In this document: piece by piece, positions 52,134 to 61,431 of the stretch
Layout: each line of letters starts with the position of its first letter
Numbering within the stretch: the stretch's first letter is position 1
Assembly: GCF_002860355.1 (NCBI RefSeq)
Contig: NZ_NMWU01000007.1
Coordinates: forward strand, 1-64,000
DNA length: 64,000 bases
Direction: 5' to 3'
DNA from: Bifidobacterium margollesii
GTDB taxonomy: Bacteria > Actinomycetota > Actinomycetes > Actinomycetales > Bifidobacteriaceae
Notes under the pieces: generated by a model
What the model was told of the DNA's origin: nothing
Database searches by the model: none
Seen by the model: only the letters and a program-made list of their open reading frames with translations
Made by a program: the position numbers and the translations under genes

Positions 52134-53471
52134 CTACGCCTCGGCGGCGGCCTTCATCGCCACGGCACCGACGTAATACACCGGCTTGTCGAAATTGGGC
52201 TGGAACAGGAAGTCCACATTCGCCAGATCATCCACGGTGAAATGGGACTGGATCGCCATCGACACCACGTTGGCGGCGCCGGAGATGTCGGCCCTGGCCA
52301 TGAACTGGCCTCCCTTCACCTCTCGAGTGGCGGGATCCCACGTCAGCAGACTGGTCACCGGCGTGGTGGACAGCATGAAATCAGGGCGGTAGTCGTCCAC
52401 CAGCTCGGTCATCCGCAGATCGAGCCCGCGACGCTCGGCGCCTCCCATCGTCAGACCCGAAGCGGCCAGCGACAGGTCGTACAGCTGCACGGCCGAAGTG
52501 GCCTGCGTACCCATGTAGGCGCGGGTCGGCGTCTCGATGTTGCGGCCGACCAGCAGTCCCTGACGGACCGCATTGGTGGCCAGCGGAATATAGTCATGTT
52601 TGCCGGTCGGATTGTAGAACACCGTGGCCGAATCGCCGGCGGCGTAGACGTCGGGCAGCGACGCCCGCATATACTCGTCCACCACGATCGCCCCGTTGGG
52701 CAGCATCTCCACCTGCCCCCTGAGCAGATCGGTGGCGGGGAGGAATCCGACCGCCAGTACGGCGAAATCGGCGGTGTACTCGCCCTTCTCCGTAACCACG
52801 GTGACCCCGTCGCCGGTGTCGACGAATTTCGTCACCTTCTGTCCCAACGCCAGTTCGACGTCATGCTCGGCGAACGCCTTCTCCACTTCGGTGGTGATCG
52901 GCTCGTCGAAATTGTTGGCCAGCACGCGATCCATCGCATCGACCAGCGTGGTCTTCACGCCGACGATGCTGAACTGTTCGGCCAGCTCCGCACCGATGTA
53001 TCCGGAACCCACCACCACGGCGGATTTCGCGTTCCTCGCCCGCTCCTTGATGGCCAGGGCGTGATCCCAGTTCTTGCACAGCAGCACATGATCGGAATCA
53101 ATGCCTTCGATCGGCGGGATCACCGGCTTCGATCCGGTGGTCACCACCAGCTTGTCGAAGGCGTACTCCCGCTCCTCGCCGGTTTCGAGATCCCGTGCCA
53201 CCAGCGTCTTGCCGGTGGCGTCCACCGACAGCACGTCGGTGCGCATATGCATGATCGCGCCCGCTTCGGCCAATGCCTGCGGAGACGAGTAGAACATCTT
53301 CTTCGGGTCGGAGACGTGGTCGCCCACCCACAGCGCGATACCGCAGGAGAGGAACGACAGCGTTCCGTTGCGTTCGAAGACGTGCACCTGCCAATCAGGG
53401 TGCTCCTGCAGAATGGACTGGGTGGCGAACGTACCGGCGTGCGTGCAGCCGATGACGGCGACTGTGGTCAT
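52134..53471 (-). CDS. NADH oxidase/CoA-disulfide reductase-like flavoprotein
   Basis: The 445-residue protein belongs to the pyridine nucleotide-disulfide oxidoreductase group with a single redox cysteine: SFLSCGIAL places it at Cys43. FAD and NADH sites are VIGCTHAGTFA near 6 and VVGSGYIGAELAEQ near 153, and AAGDSATVF near 277 contacts FAD. Water-forming NADH oxidase is the most likely activity, giving oxygen tolerance in an anaerobe; CoA-disulfide reductase is the alternative. It runs convergently with gap. Confidence 0.88.
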   Translation of the reverse strand: MTTVAVIGCTHAGTFATQSILQEHPDWQVHVFERNGTLSFLSCGIALWVGDHVSDPKKMFYSSPQALAEAGAIMHMRTDVLSVDATGKTLVARDLETGEEREYAFDKLVVTTGSKPVIPPIEGIDSDHVLLCKNWDHALAIKERARNAKSAVVVGSGYIGAELAEQFSIVGVKTTLVDAMDRVLANNFDEPITTEVEKAFAEHDVELALGQKVTKFVDTGDGVTVVTEKGEYTADFAVLAVGFLPATDLLRGQVEMLPNGAIVVDEYMRASLPDVYAAGDSATVFYNPTGKHDYIPLATNAVRQGLLVGRNIETPTRAYMGTQATSAVQLYDLSLAASGLTMGGAERRGLDLRMTELVDDYRPDFMLSTTPVTSLLTWDPATREVKGGQFMARADISGAANVVSMAIQSHFTVDDLANVDFLFQPNFDKPVYYVGAVAMKAAAEA

Positions 53472-53660
53472 GAAAGGCTCCTTTGTCTGACGTGAACGAT
53501 GTCACTGCACATCCTATCAATCGTTCGACGCCATGCCGGGTGATTCCCCGCGGATGTTATCGAGTCGATGCCGGAGCCCGGCGAATGTCTATGATGATGA
53601 GCGGACATGCGCGCAGTGCAGCAGATGACGACGCGACAATCGATCGATCGGAGGAAGTCA

Positions 53661-55730
53661 ATGGCCGGAGCCGTTCACCGGACCGAGGGAAACACGAAAC
53701 GGATCGTGGCGGGCATTCTGGCCCATGTGGACGCAGGAAAGACCACGCTTTCCGAGGCGATGCTCTACCGGTCCGGAGAGCTCCGACGGCTTGGACGGGT
53801 GGACCACGGCGACGCCTTCCTCGACACCGACGCGATGGAGAAGCGCCGTGGCATCACGATCTTCGCGCATCAGGCTTCGATGGAGCACGGGGATCTGCGG
53901 CTCACCCTGCTCGACACGCCGGGGCATGTCGATTTCGCGGCCGAAACCGAACGAACCCTGCAGGTGCTGGACTATGCGATTCTGGTCGTCTCCGGCTCCG
54001 ACGGCGTGCAGGGGCATACCGAGACGCTGTGGCGGTTGCTGGACCGATATCGTGTACCGACGGTGATCTTCGTCAACAAGATGGATGCGCCCGGAGTCGA
54101 TCGGGATGCCCTGCTCGACCGCATGCGCAGACGATTCTCTGACGGATGCGCGGACTTCACGGGACTGACGTCGCAATCCGCCGTATCCGCTGGCGGACGC
54201 GCCGATGAGCCTGCGGTGCCGGAAGCGGTGTGGGAGACCATGGCCATGCAGGACGAACGGGCGATGGACGAATTCCTGGACGACGGACGACTGACCGACG
54301 ATCGGCTCCGCCAGCTGATCGCCGACCGCAAGGTCTTCCCCTGCTTCTTCGGCTCGGCGCTCAGACTCGACGGCGTCGACGCGCTGCTCGACGGGCTCGA
54401 ACGGTTCACCCGCGAACCGGATCGCCCCGATGGATTCGGAGCGCGGATCTACAAGATCTCCCACGACGAGAAGCACAACCGGCTCACTTGGATGAAGATC
54501 ACCGGTGGCGCTCTGAAGGCGAAGTCCCTGATCGGCGATCCGGGGGAGAAGGCCGATCAGGTGCGCGTGTACAACGGAGCGAAATACGCCACCGTCGACG
54601 AGGTTCCCGCCGGCACGGTATGCGCGGTGACCGGTCCGGCCGACACCTTCCCCGGCGAGGGGCTGGGCTTCGAACGGGATGCGGCGAGCCCGACGCTGCA
54701 GCCGGTGCTCACCTACACGCTGCTGCCCGGCGACAACGACATCCACCGTTGCCTCGACGCGCTGCGCGAACTGGAGGATGAGGATCCGCTGCTGCGGGTC
54801 TCATGGCAGAAGCGGCTGGAGGAGATTCATCTGCAGCTCATGGGATCGGTGCAGTTGGAGATCATCCAGCAGATGCTCCACGATCGGTTCGGCCTCGACG
54901 TGACGTTCGGACCGGGGTCGATCCTGTACAAGGAGACCATTACCGAGCCGATCGAAGGCGTCGGACATTTCGAACCGCTGCGCCATTATGCGGAAGTGCA
55001 TCTGCGGCTGGAACCCACCGGGCCGAACACGGGATTGAGCTTCGGCACGTCATGCAGCCTCGACGTGCTCGATCGCAACTGGCAACGGCTGATCATGACC
55101 CATATGAGGGAGAAGGAGCATCTCGGCGTGCTGACCGGATCACCCATCACCGACATGCGCATCACCCTGCTGACCGGTCGGGCGCACCTCAAACACACCG
55201 AAGGCGGCGACTTCCGGCAGGCCACCTATCGGGCCATACGACAGGGACTGATGATGGCGGGCATCGGCATCGCCGGACATCCACAGGGCGACGTGCCCGC
55301 CGAGCCGGAACCGGACGCGGTCCGGCGGGGCAACTGCCGTCTGCTGGAGCCTTGGTACCGGTTCCGTCTGGAAGTGCCCGACGCCTTGGTCGGCCGGGCG
55401 ATGAGCGACATCCAGCGAATGAGCGGGGAGTTCGATCCACCCGCCGTGGATAATGGATACGCGATGATCGAAGGCCGTGCGCCGGTGAGCGAGATGCGCG
55501 ACTACGCGATGACGGTGAACGCCTATACGCATGGCACCGGTCGGCTCGCCTGCACCTTCGCCGGATACGAGCCGTGTCACGACGCCGACGCGGTGATCGA
55601 ACGAATCGGATACGACGCTGCGGACGATGCGGAGAACACCCCCGATTCGGTGTTCTGCTCCCACGGAGCCGGGTATACGGTCAAGTGGAACGAAGTGCCG
55701 TCGCACATGCATCTCGACTATACCGACTGA
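53661..55730 (+). CDS. TetM-like ribosomal protection GTPase (EF-G homologue)
   Basis: The 689-residue protein has all GTPase motifs: AHVDAGKTT near residue 21, a RRGIT switch near 70, DTPGHVDF near 88 and NKMD near 140. Domains II-V follow in EF-G order, ending near 689. Length and the N-terminal AHVDAGKTTLSEAML fit the Tet(M)/Tet(O)/Tet(W) group, but it is not a close match to the acquired bifidobacterial tet(W) as far as I can judge, and has a chromosomal, high-GC character. It may be a housekeeping ribosome-rescue factor. GGAGGAAG precedes ATG 53661. Confidence 0.85.
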   Translation: MAGAVHRTEGNTKRIVAGILAHVDAGKTTLSEAMLYRSGELRRLGRVDHGDAFLDTDAMEKRRGITIFAHQASMEHGDLRLTLLDTPGHVDFAAETERTLQVLDYAILVVSGSDGVQGHTETLWRLLDRYRVPTVIFVNKMDAPGVDRDALLDRMRRRFSDGCADFTGLTSQSAVSAGGRADEPAVPEAVWETMAMQDERAMDEFLDDGRLTDDRLRQLIADRKVFPCFFGSALRLDGVDALLDGLERFTREPDRPDGFGARIYKISHDEKHNRLTWMKITGGALKAKSLIGDPGEKADQVRVYNGAKYATVDEVPAGTVCAVTGPADTFPGEGLGFERDAASPTLQPVLTYTLLPGDNDIHRCLDALRELEDEDPLLRVSWQKRLEEIHLQLMGSVQLEIIQQMLHDRFGLDVTFGPGSILYKETITEPIEGVGHFEPLRHYAEVHLRLEPTGPNTGLSFGTSCSLDVLDRNWQRLIMTHMREKEHLGVLTGSPITDMRITLLTGRAHLKHTEGGDFRQATYRAIRQGLMMAGIGIAGHPQGDVPAEPEPDAVRRGNCRLLEPWYRFRLEVPDALVGRAMSDIQRMSGEFDPPAVDNGYAMIEGRAPVSEMRDYAMTVNAYTHGTGRLACTFAGYEPCHDADAVIERIGYDAADDAENTPDSVFCSHGAGYTVKWNEVPSHMHLDYTD

Positions 55731-55966
55731 CGGTCCGACGGTCTGAGTCTGACCAGGAGGCTTCCGATTGTCGCGCGGCAACGAGACCGCAATGCAATCG
55801 ACGTTTCACACGCCGGTTATATTCCGAAACTAGACTGCGTTCCAGCCGCGGAAGGTCGGGGCGATCCGCCGGAAATCGGTGAGACACGACAATACCGGTG
55901 CCGCGGTGCATATACGGGGACCGCGGTACAGGCGGATGCCGAAGAACTTTCGGGAAAGGAAGAGCA

Positions 55967-56761
55967 ATGGCAGCAACACGCATCGGCGTAATCGGATTCG
56001 GCAACATGGGAGGGGCGATCGTCTCCGGGGCCATCGAGCACAACGTGGTGTCGCCCGCCGACGTGACCATCTACGATCCGAACGCACCCGCCATCGAACG
56101 GGTGAAGGCGTTGGGCGCCAACCCGGCCTCCAATGAACGCGAGGTGGTCGAAGCCAGCGATGTGGTGCTGCTGGCCGTCAAGCCCCAGATGTTCGCCGCC
56201 GCGGCCGCGAATTGCGGATCGTTCGACGGCAAGGCGATCCTCTCGATCATGGCCGGCGTCACCGCCGAACGCATCCGCGCCACCGTGGAGGGCACACCCC
56301 GCGTGATGCGGCTCATGCCGAACACGCCGGCATTGGTGGGCGCCGGCGCCTTCGCACTGGACGCCGACAGCGACTTCACCGACGAGGAGAAGACCTTCGC
56401 CCGGGAACTGTTCGAAGCCCTCGGCATCGTGGAGTTCGTGCCCGAGCATCTTCTCGACGCGGTGACCGGCCTTTCCGGCTCCGCGCCGGCGTTCGTGGCC
56501 GTGTTCATCGAAGCGCTCGCCGACGGCGGGCTGCTCGAAGGACTGCCGCGCGCCACCGCCTACCGTCTGGCGGCGCAGACCTGCCTGGGCGAGGCCAAGC
56601 TGATCCTCGACAAGGGCATGACCCCGGCGGCGGCCAAGGATATGGTCACCTCGCCCGCCGGCACCACGATCGCCGGATATTCGGTGCTTGAGGAGGCCGG
56701 CTTCCGCGGTACGGTGATGAAGGCCGTCTCCGCGGCGGCGAAGCGTTCCCGCGAGCTGTGA
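55967..56761 (+). CDS. proC: Pyrroline-5-carboxylate reductase
   Basis: It reduces pyrroline-5-carboxylate to proline with NAD(P)H. Motifs are IGVIGFGNMGGAI at residue 6, VLLAVKPQ near 67, VMRLMPNTPALVGAG near 112 and the C-terminal DMVTSPAGTTIAGYSVLEEAG near 224, the family signature. Length 264 is normal. GGAAAGGAAGAGCA precedes the ATG. Confidence 0.96.
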   Translation: MAATRIGVIGFGNMGGAIVSGAIEHNVVSPADVTIYDPNAPAIERVKALGANPASNEREVVEASDVVLLAVKPQMFAAAAANCGSFDGKAILSIMAGVTAERIRATVEGTPRVMRLMPNTPALVGAGAFALDADSDFTDEEKTFARELFEALGIVEFVPEHLLDAVTGLSGSAPAFVAVFIEALADGGLLEGLPRATAYRLAAQTCLGEAKLILDKGMTPAAAKDMVTSPAGTTIAGYSVLEEAGFRGTVMKAVSAAAKRSREL

Positions 56762-56779
56762 CCGTTTCGGACGATTCCC

Positions 56780-57454
56780 CTAGAAGAACTGGGGGCGTAC
56801 CGCGCCTATGCCCTGCAGGAACGCGGCCACATCGCGCATCTCCGGCATGTTGATGCTGTGCGCCATGCCGGGATAGGTCTTCTCCGTCAGCGTGCCGTGC
56901 GTACGCCAGAATTCGGCCATCGCCGCGGTTTCGAAGGCGGGGAAGATCGTATCGGCCTCGCCATGCCCGTAGAAGATCGGCGGTCTGAGGCCAAGCAGCT
57001 CCTCATCCCCCTCGACCGGTCCGGGGGCCAGCCAGCCGGAGAAGGCCACAGCCGCCCGGTAGCGTTTCGGATTCACGCGGAGCATATGACCGGCGAGGAG
57101 CCCTCCCTGCGAGAATCCCATCACCACGATCTGCCGGTCGGCGGCGATGTTGTCACGCACCCAGCGTTCCACCGCCCGTGCGGCGGCCAGCGCCTGCCGG
57201 TCCAGTGAAAGGCCTTCCGGCACGCCTTCATGACTCCAGTCCCTGAACCAGGTGTATCCCATGCCGTAGGGAATCGGGGCACGCAGCGAAGCGTAGTCCG
57301 CGCCGGGTGCGCACAGCCTCATCAGATCAGGCAGATCGTATTCGTTGGATCCCCAGCCGTGCAGCAGCAGGAACACGGGCGTCTTCGCATCGCTGTGAAT
57401 CGACGTCAGCGCCTTGCTGATCCTCAGCTCGCCATCGTTCGTGGTCTCACTCAT
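56780..57454 (-). CDS. Phospholipase/carboxylesterase-type hydrolase
   Basis: The 224-residue alpha/beta-hydrolase has HGWGSNEYDL near residue 33, the nucleophile elbow GFSQGG near 114, the Asp in GHGEADTIFP near 167 and His in GMAHSINMPE near 197. It resembles YpfH/acyl-protein thioesterase-type carboxylesterases. No signal peptide is present, so it acts in the cytoplasm on a small ester. It lies convergent with proC. Confidence 0.88.
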   Translation of the reverse strand: MSETTNDGELRISKALTSIHSDAKTPVFLLLHGWGSNEYDLPDLMRLCAPGADYASLRAPIPYGMGYTWFRDWSHEGVPEGLSLDRQALAAARAVERWVRDNIAADRQIVVMGFSQGGLLAGHMLRVNPKRYRAAVAFSGWLAPGPVEGDEELLGLRPPIFYGHGEADTIFPAFETAAMAEFWRTHGTLTEKTYPGMAHSINMPEMRDVAAFLQGIGAVRPQFF

Positions 57455-57802
57455 CTTCCGTTCCTTTCACGTTCTTTTCACGCACGTCATCCGCGATGAT
57501 GCGGATGGTTCCGTTGCCTCCTTTCGTATCGTATCCGTCTTCGGCCTAGCGGTGGGCATCGTCATGCCGATAACGGTTAATAGATTTCGACGATAGGGTT
57601 TCGGTGAAGTTATGGATGGCTATCAGTTCCAATCGTTGCAACGATCGCATCGTCCGAGACGTCGGAGCTTATAGCCCGTTCGAAATGATGGTGATAGTAC
57701 ACGCCTTACGACCCTTCGGTATTTGCCGTACATTGATGGCCATCAGCGGTAAGGGGCCGCTTGAACAACAAGCCGGGAACGGCGGAATCTAGGGGGAAGC
57801 TC
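57455..57802. other. 348-bp intergenic region with peptide transporter promoter
   Basis: No gene is supported. The sequence between divergent promoters is moderately AT-rich, with a short self-complementary part around ATAACGGTTAAT (57569-57580). The end carries AGGGGGAAG, the ribosome binding site of the substrate-binding protein gene. Confidence 0.5.
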
Positions 57803-59461
57803 ATGGGGAATCGTAGGTCATGGATACGGAAGGGGCTGGCGGTCGCCGCGTTCGGGGCGATCCTGATGACGTCGGCGTGCGGTCAGTCGCAGGGCTCATC
57901 CGCGCAGGCGGCCACCGGCGGTCCGCAGTCCGGCGGCACGCTGCGCATCGCGCAGACGCCTGACACGCTCAACTGCGTCGACCCGTTCCAGACCGCATGG
58001 ACCGGCACCCGCACCGTGGTCCGTCAGTTCGCGCAGTCGCTGGTGGATCAGGATCCCGACACCGGCAATATCAAGCCGTGGCTGGCCACCGACTGGAAGG
58101 TGAGCGCCGACGGCAAGCAGTACTCCTTCAACCTCAAGCAGGGCGTGACCTTCTCCAACGGCGAGGCGTTCAACGCCGACGCCGTGGTGAAGACCTTCAA
58201 CGAGGATCTGCAGACCCTGAAGGAGAAGCCGGGCACCGTGGGCGGGTTCTACGTGCAGAACCTCAGGTCCGTCGAGAAGACCGGCGAGTATTCGGTGGTG
58301 TTCAACTTCGACAAGCCCAACGGATCGTTCCTCCGTGATCTCGCCACCACCACGCTGGCGATCATCGCGCCGGCGTCGACCGAAAAGACGCCGGAGGAGC
58401 GCTGCCTCGCCAAGGATCTGTACGGCACCGGCGCGTTCGTGATCGACAAGTACGATGTGAACACCACCACCGAACTCTCCAAGCGCAAGGGATTCACCAC
58501 GCCGTCGCCGTTCAGCAAGCATCAGGGCGATGCCTATCTCGACAAGATCGTGGTCTCCTACGTGCCCGAGGATTCGGTTCGCGTCGGCAATTTCGTCGGC
58601 GGACAGACCGATGTGATCTGGTCGGACTCCGATTCGCAGATCGTGGAGAACGACGAACAGCAGATCAAACAGGTGGGTGGCAGTCTCCAGACCCGTGGCC
58701 TGCCGGGGTCGGTGTTCAACCTGTTCCCGAACGTACGGCACGGCAGCCCGTTGGCCGACCTCGACGTGCGCAAGGCCGTATCGTTGGGTCTTGACCGCAA
58801 GGCCTACGCCTCCACGGTGATCCGTCCCGACTATCAGACGCCGAAGGGCGTGCTGGGATCCACCACGCCGGCGTTCCAGAGCCTGCCGGACAACGTGAAG
58901 TACGATCCCGACGAAGCCAAGGCGACGCTCGACAAGGCGGGATGGAAGCAGGAATCCGACGGCTACCGCTACAAGAACGGCAGGAAACTGACCCTGCACT
59001 ACCTCACCACGCAGAAGGACAGCGGCTACGAGCTGATCCAGGACGAACTGAAGGCCATCGGCGTGGACTTCCAGATCGACGTGGTGACCAACGGCGAATC
59101 GACATCCCGGCAGGAATCCGGCGACTACGACTTTACCTCGCTCACCTACACGCGCGCCGATCCCAGCGCCGCGAACGTGCTGCTCGACGTGCGCTATGCC
59201 ACCTTCAAATCGGTGACCGGCAGCGTCTACAACGACCAGCAGCGCAAGGTGCTGGAGGACTACTTCGACAAGGGCGTGGCCGAAACCGATCAGACGAAGC
59301 GTACCAGGATCTATCAGGACGTTCAGAGGTACATCGGCGAACAGTATCTGCTGATCCCCGTGTTCCAGAGGGTGCAGGACACCGCGCTGTCCTCCAAGGT
59401 GCATGACGTGCGATTCACCGCCGAGTCCTTCGGCGACTTCTCCGGCACCTGGCTCGGCTGA
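57803..59461 (+). CDS. Oligopeptide ABC transporter substrate-binding lipoprotein (family 5)
   Basis: The 552-residue protein has a signal peptide and lipobox with Cys27 (MTSACGQ). The SBP_bac_5 fold is recognised by PQSGGTLRIAQTPDTLNCVD near residue 40, LATDWKVSADGKQYSFNLKQ near 95 and the C-terminal KRTRIYQDVQRYIGEQYLLI near 500. It captures peptides or similar small molecules outside the cell. ATG 57803 has AGGGGGAAG upstream; an earlier frame start is not supported. It is the first gene of a four-gene operon with permeases and a fused ATPase. Confidence 0.93.
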   Translation: MGNRRSWIRKGLAVAAFGAILMTSACGQSQGSSAQAATGGPQSGGTLRIAQTPDTLNCVDPFQTAWTGTRTVVRQFAQSLVDQDPDTGNIKPWLATDWKVSADGKQYSFNLKQGVTFSNGEAFNADAVVKTFNEDLQTLKEKPGTVGGFYVQNLRSVEKTGEYSVVFNFDKPNGSFLRDLATTTLAIIAPASTEKTPEERCLAKDLYGTGAFVIDKYDVNTTTELSKRKGFTTPSPFSKHQGDAYLDKIVVSYVPEDSVRVGNFVGGQTDVIWSDSDSQIVENDEQQIKQVGGSLQTRGLPGSVFNLFPNVRHGSPLADLDVRKAVSLGLDRKAYASTVIRPDYQTPKGVLGSTTPAFQSLPDNVKYDPDEAKATLDKAGWKQESDGYRYKNGRKLTLHYLTTQKDSGYELIQDELKAIGVDFQIDVVTNGESTSRQESGDYDFTSLTYTRADPSAANVLLDVRYATFKSVTGSVYNDQQRKVLEDYFDKGVAETDQTKRTRIYQDVQRYIGEQYLLIPVFQRVQDTALSSKVHDVRFTAESFGDFSGTWLG

Positions 59462-59521
59462 TCCGAACGGGCAACTGATCCGAATGAGCATCGCAACGGC
59501 GTTTCAGGAAAGGACAAGGTG

Positions 59522-60493
59522 ATGGTGATGCCGAAACGGTTGACATACGTACTCTCTCGCATCGTGCAGGCGGTGCTGGTGATGTGGGCGGCATACACGG
59601 TGGCCTTCGTCATTCTTAATCTGCTGCCCGCCGACCCGCTGGCGCTTGCCCTGCAGGCCAAAGGCACCGACATCAAATCCCTGGACGCCGCCCAGGTGGC
59701 CACGCTCAGAGCGCAGTTCGGATTCGATCAGGGGCCGGTGACCCGATACTTCACCATGCTGGCCTCCGCGCTGCACGGCGACTTCGGCACCTCATACTCC
59801 TACGGGGTGCCGGTGGCCGATCTGATCCGCATCCGCATCGGCAGCACACTGCTCATCAGCGTGCTGGCCATCGTACTGGCCCTGATCATCGCCTTCGTGC
59901 TGGCATTCCTCGCCTCCTACGTGAACAACCGATACGTGAGGGGATTCCTGCGACTGCTGCCCACGCTGGGCGAATCGGTGCCGTCGTTCTGGGTGGGCCT
60001 GCTGCTCATGCAGGTGTTCTCCTTCGGCTTGGGATGGCTGCCGTCGATGGGCATGGACGGTTGGAAGACGCTGATCCTCCCCACCATCACCATGTCCATC
60101 CCCACGGGCGCACTGCTCGGACAGCTGCTGATGAGCGGGTTCGACGAAGTGCTGGCCGAACCCTATATCACCGCATCGGTGGCCCACGGCATCGACCGTC
60201 GGCAGGTGCTGATCCGCCACGGAGTGAAGAACGCATCCCTGCCGGTGCTCACCGTACTGGGACTGGCCATCGGCGACACGGTGACCGGTGCGATCGTCGC
60301 CGAAACGATCTTCTCCAGACAAGGCGTGGGCATGCTCGTGCAGCAGGCGGTCAAGCAGCAGGACATCCCCGTCGTCCAAGGCGTGGTGCTACTCGCCGCA
60401 GCGGCCTTCGTCATCGTCAATCTCGTGGTGGATCTCATTTATCCGCTGCTCGATCCGCGCATCATCCAAACGTCAAAGGGAGTGGTCTCATGA
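59522..60493 (+). CDS. Oligopeptide ABC transporter permease (DppB/OppB type)
   Basis: The 323-residue membrane protein has about six segments and the family signature ending in EPYITASVAHGIDRRQVLIR near 220. The start could be GTG 59519 or ATG 59522; the latter has GGAAAGGA seven bases away. It overlaps the next permease gene by four bases. Confidence 0.93.
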   Translation: MVMPKRLTYVLSRIVQAVLVMWAAYTVAFVILNLLPADPLALALQAKGTDIKSLDAAQVATLRAQFGFDQGPVTRYFTMLASALHGDFGTSYSYGVPVADLIRIRIGSTLLISVLAIVLALIIAFVLAFLASYVNNRYVRGFLRLLPTLGESVPSFWVGLLLMQVFSFGLGWLPSMGMDGWKTLILPTITMSIPTGALLGQLLMSGFDEVLAEPYITASVAHGIDRRQVLIRHGVKNASLPVLTVLGLAIGDTVTGAIVAETIFSRQGVGMLVQQAVKQQDIPVVQGVVLLAAAAFVIVNLVVDLIYPLLDPRIIQTSKGVVS

Positions 60494-61431
60494 CCGACAA
60501 CATTCAAACGGTGCCCGTGGCCCTGCCATTGCATGCGTCCAGAGAATCCGTAATACGGGAATCCGCGGTGCAGGCCGAGCGCAGAACGGTCGGCGTCGCA
60601 ATCTCGGCGGCGGCTCGCAAGGCTTCGCAATGGATCAGAGACCATGTACTGGCGACCATCTGCCTGGCCTATCTGTCGGTGATCCTCCTTGCCGCGCTGG
60701 CCCCCCAGCTCATCGCCCGATACGACCCCTATGCCACGTCCCCGCAGAGCAAGCTGCTGGCACCATCGGCGCAGCACTGGTTCGGCACCGATCAGCTGGG
60801 ACGCGATCTGTTCGCCCGCGTGACGTTCGGCGCCCGCACCACGATTCTCGCCAGTCTCCTGGCGCTCGCCATCGCCGCGATCAGCGGTCTGATCATCGGC
60901 ATCATCTCCGGCTACCGTGGCGGCCTGACCGACGTGCTGACCATGAGGGGCATCGACGTGCTGCTGGCCATCCCCGGTCTGCTGCTGGCCATCACCATCG
61001 TCACCGCCATCGGATTCGGTACGATTCCGGTCGCCATCGCCATCGGCATCGGCATCATGCCGTCCTTCGCGAGAACCACGAGGGCGCAGGTGCTTCGCGT
61101 GCGTGAACGCTCCTACGTGGAGGCGGCCCGCGTCTGCGGAGCATCCAACGCCCGCATCATCCTCACCCATATCCTGCCGAATTCCTTCGGACCGGTCGCC
61201 GTGCTGACACTGCTGGATTTCGGCGTTGTGATCATGTCGGTGGCGACGTTGAGCTTCCTCGGCTTCGGCGCCGCACCGCCGGCCGCCGAATGGGGTTCGC
61301 TGATCAACGACGGTCGAAGCTATCTGATCACCAGCCCGTGGGTGCCGCTGCTGCCCGGTCTGGTCGTCGTGGCCACGGTGCTCGCGGTCACCATCGTCGC
61401 CAATACGCTTAAGGAAGGACTGGAACGATGA
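60490..61431 (+). CDS. Oligopeptide ABC transporter permease (DppC/OppC type)
   Basis: The 313-residue protein has the DppC-type N-terminal segment, then HWFGTDQLGRDLFARVTFGA near residue 97 and the ABC permease EAA loop ERSYVEAARVCGASNARIIL near 205. It begins within the ATGA overlap with the preceding gene and overlaps the ATPase gene by four bases, so stoichiometric expression is expected. Confidence 0.95.
   Translation: MTDNIQTVPVALPLHASRESVIRESAVQAERRTVGVAISAAARKASQWIRDHVLATICLAYLSVILLAALAPQLIARYDPYATSPQSKLLAPSAQHWFGTDQLGRDLFARVTFGARTTILASLLALAIAAISGLIIGIISGYRGGLTDVLTMRGIDVLLAIPGLLLAITIVTAIGFGTIPVAIAIGIGIMPSFARTTRAQVLRVRERSYVEAARVCGASNARIILTHILPNSFGPVAVLTLLDFGVVIMSVATLSFLGFGAAPPAAEWGSLINDGRSYLITSPWVPLLPGLVVVATVLAVTIVANTLKEGLER

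Noticed and set aside
53661-55730. Calling this gene the acquired resistance gene tet(W)
   Set aside because: Motifs fit the wider ribosomal protection group, but no mobile context is seen and the sequence cannot be shown to be tet(W) without alignment.
57896-59491. Minus-strand frame of 531 codons opposite the peptide-binding lipoprotein
   Set aside because: Antisense shadow with skewed composition; the lipoprotein gene with lipobox and operon context is clear.
60034-60489. N-terminal extension of the DppC-type permease
   Set aside because: It overlaps the DppB-type gene in another frame; ATG 60490 within the ATGA overlap fits the family start.
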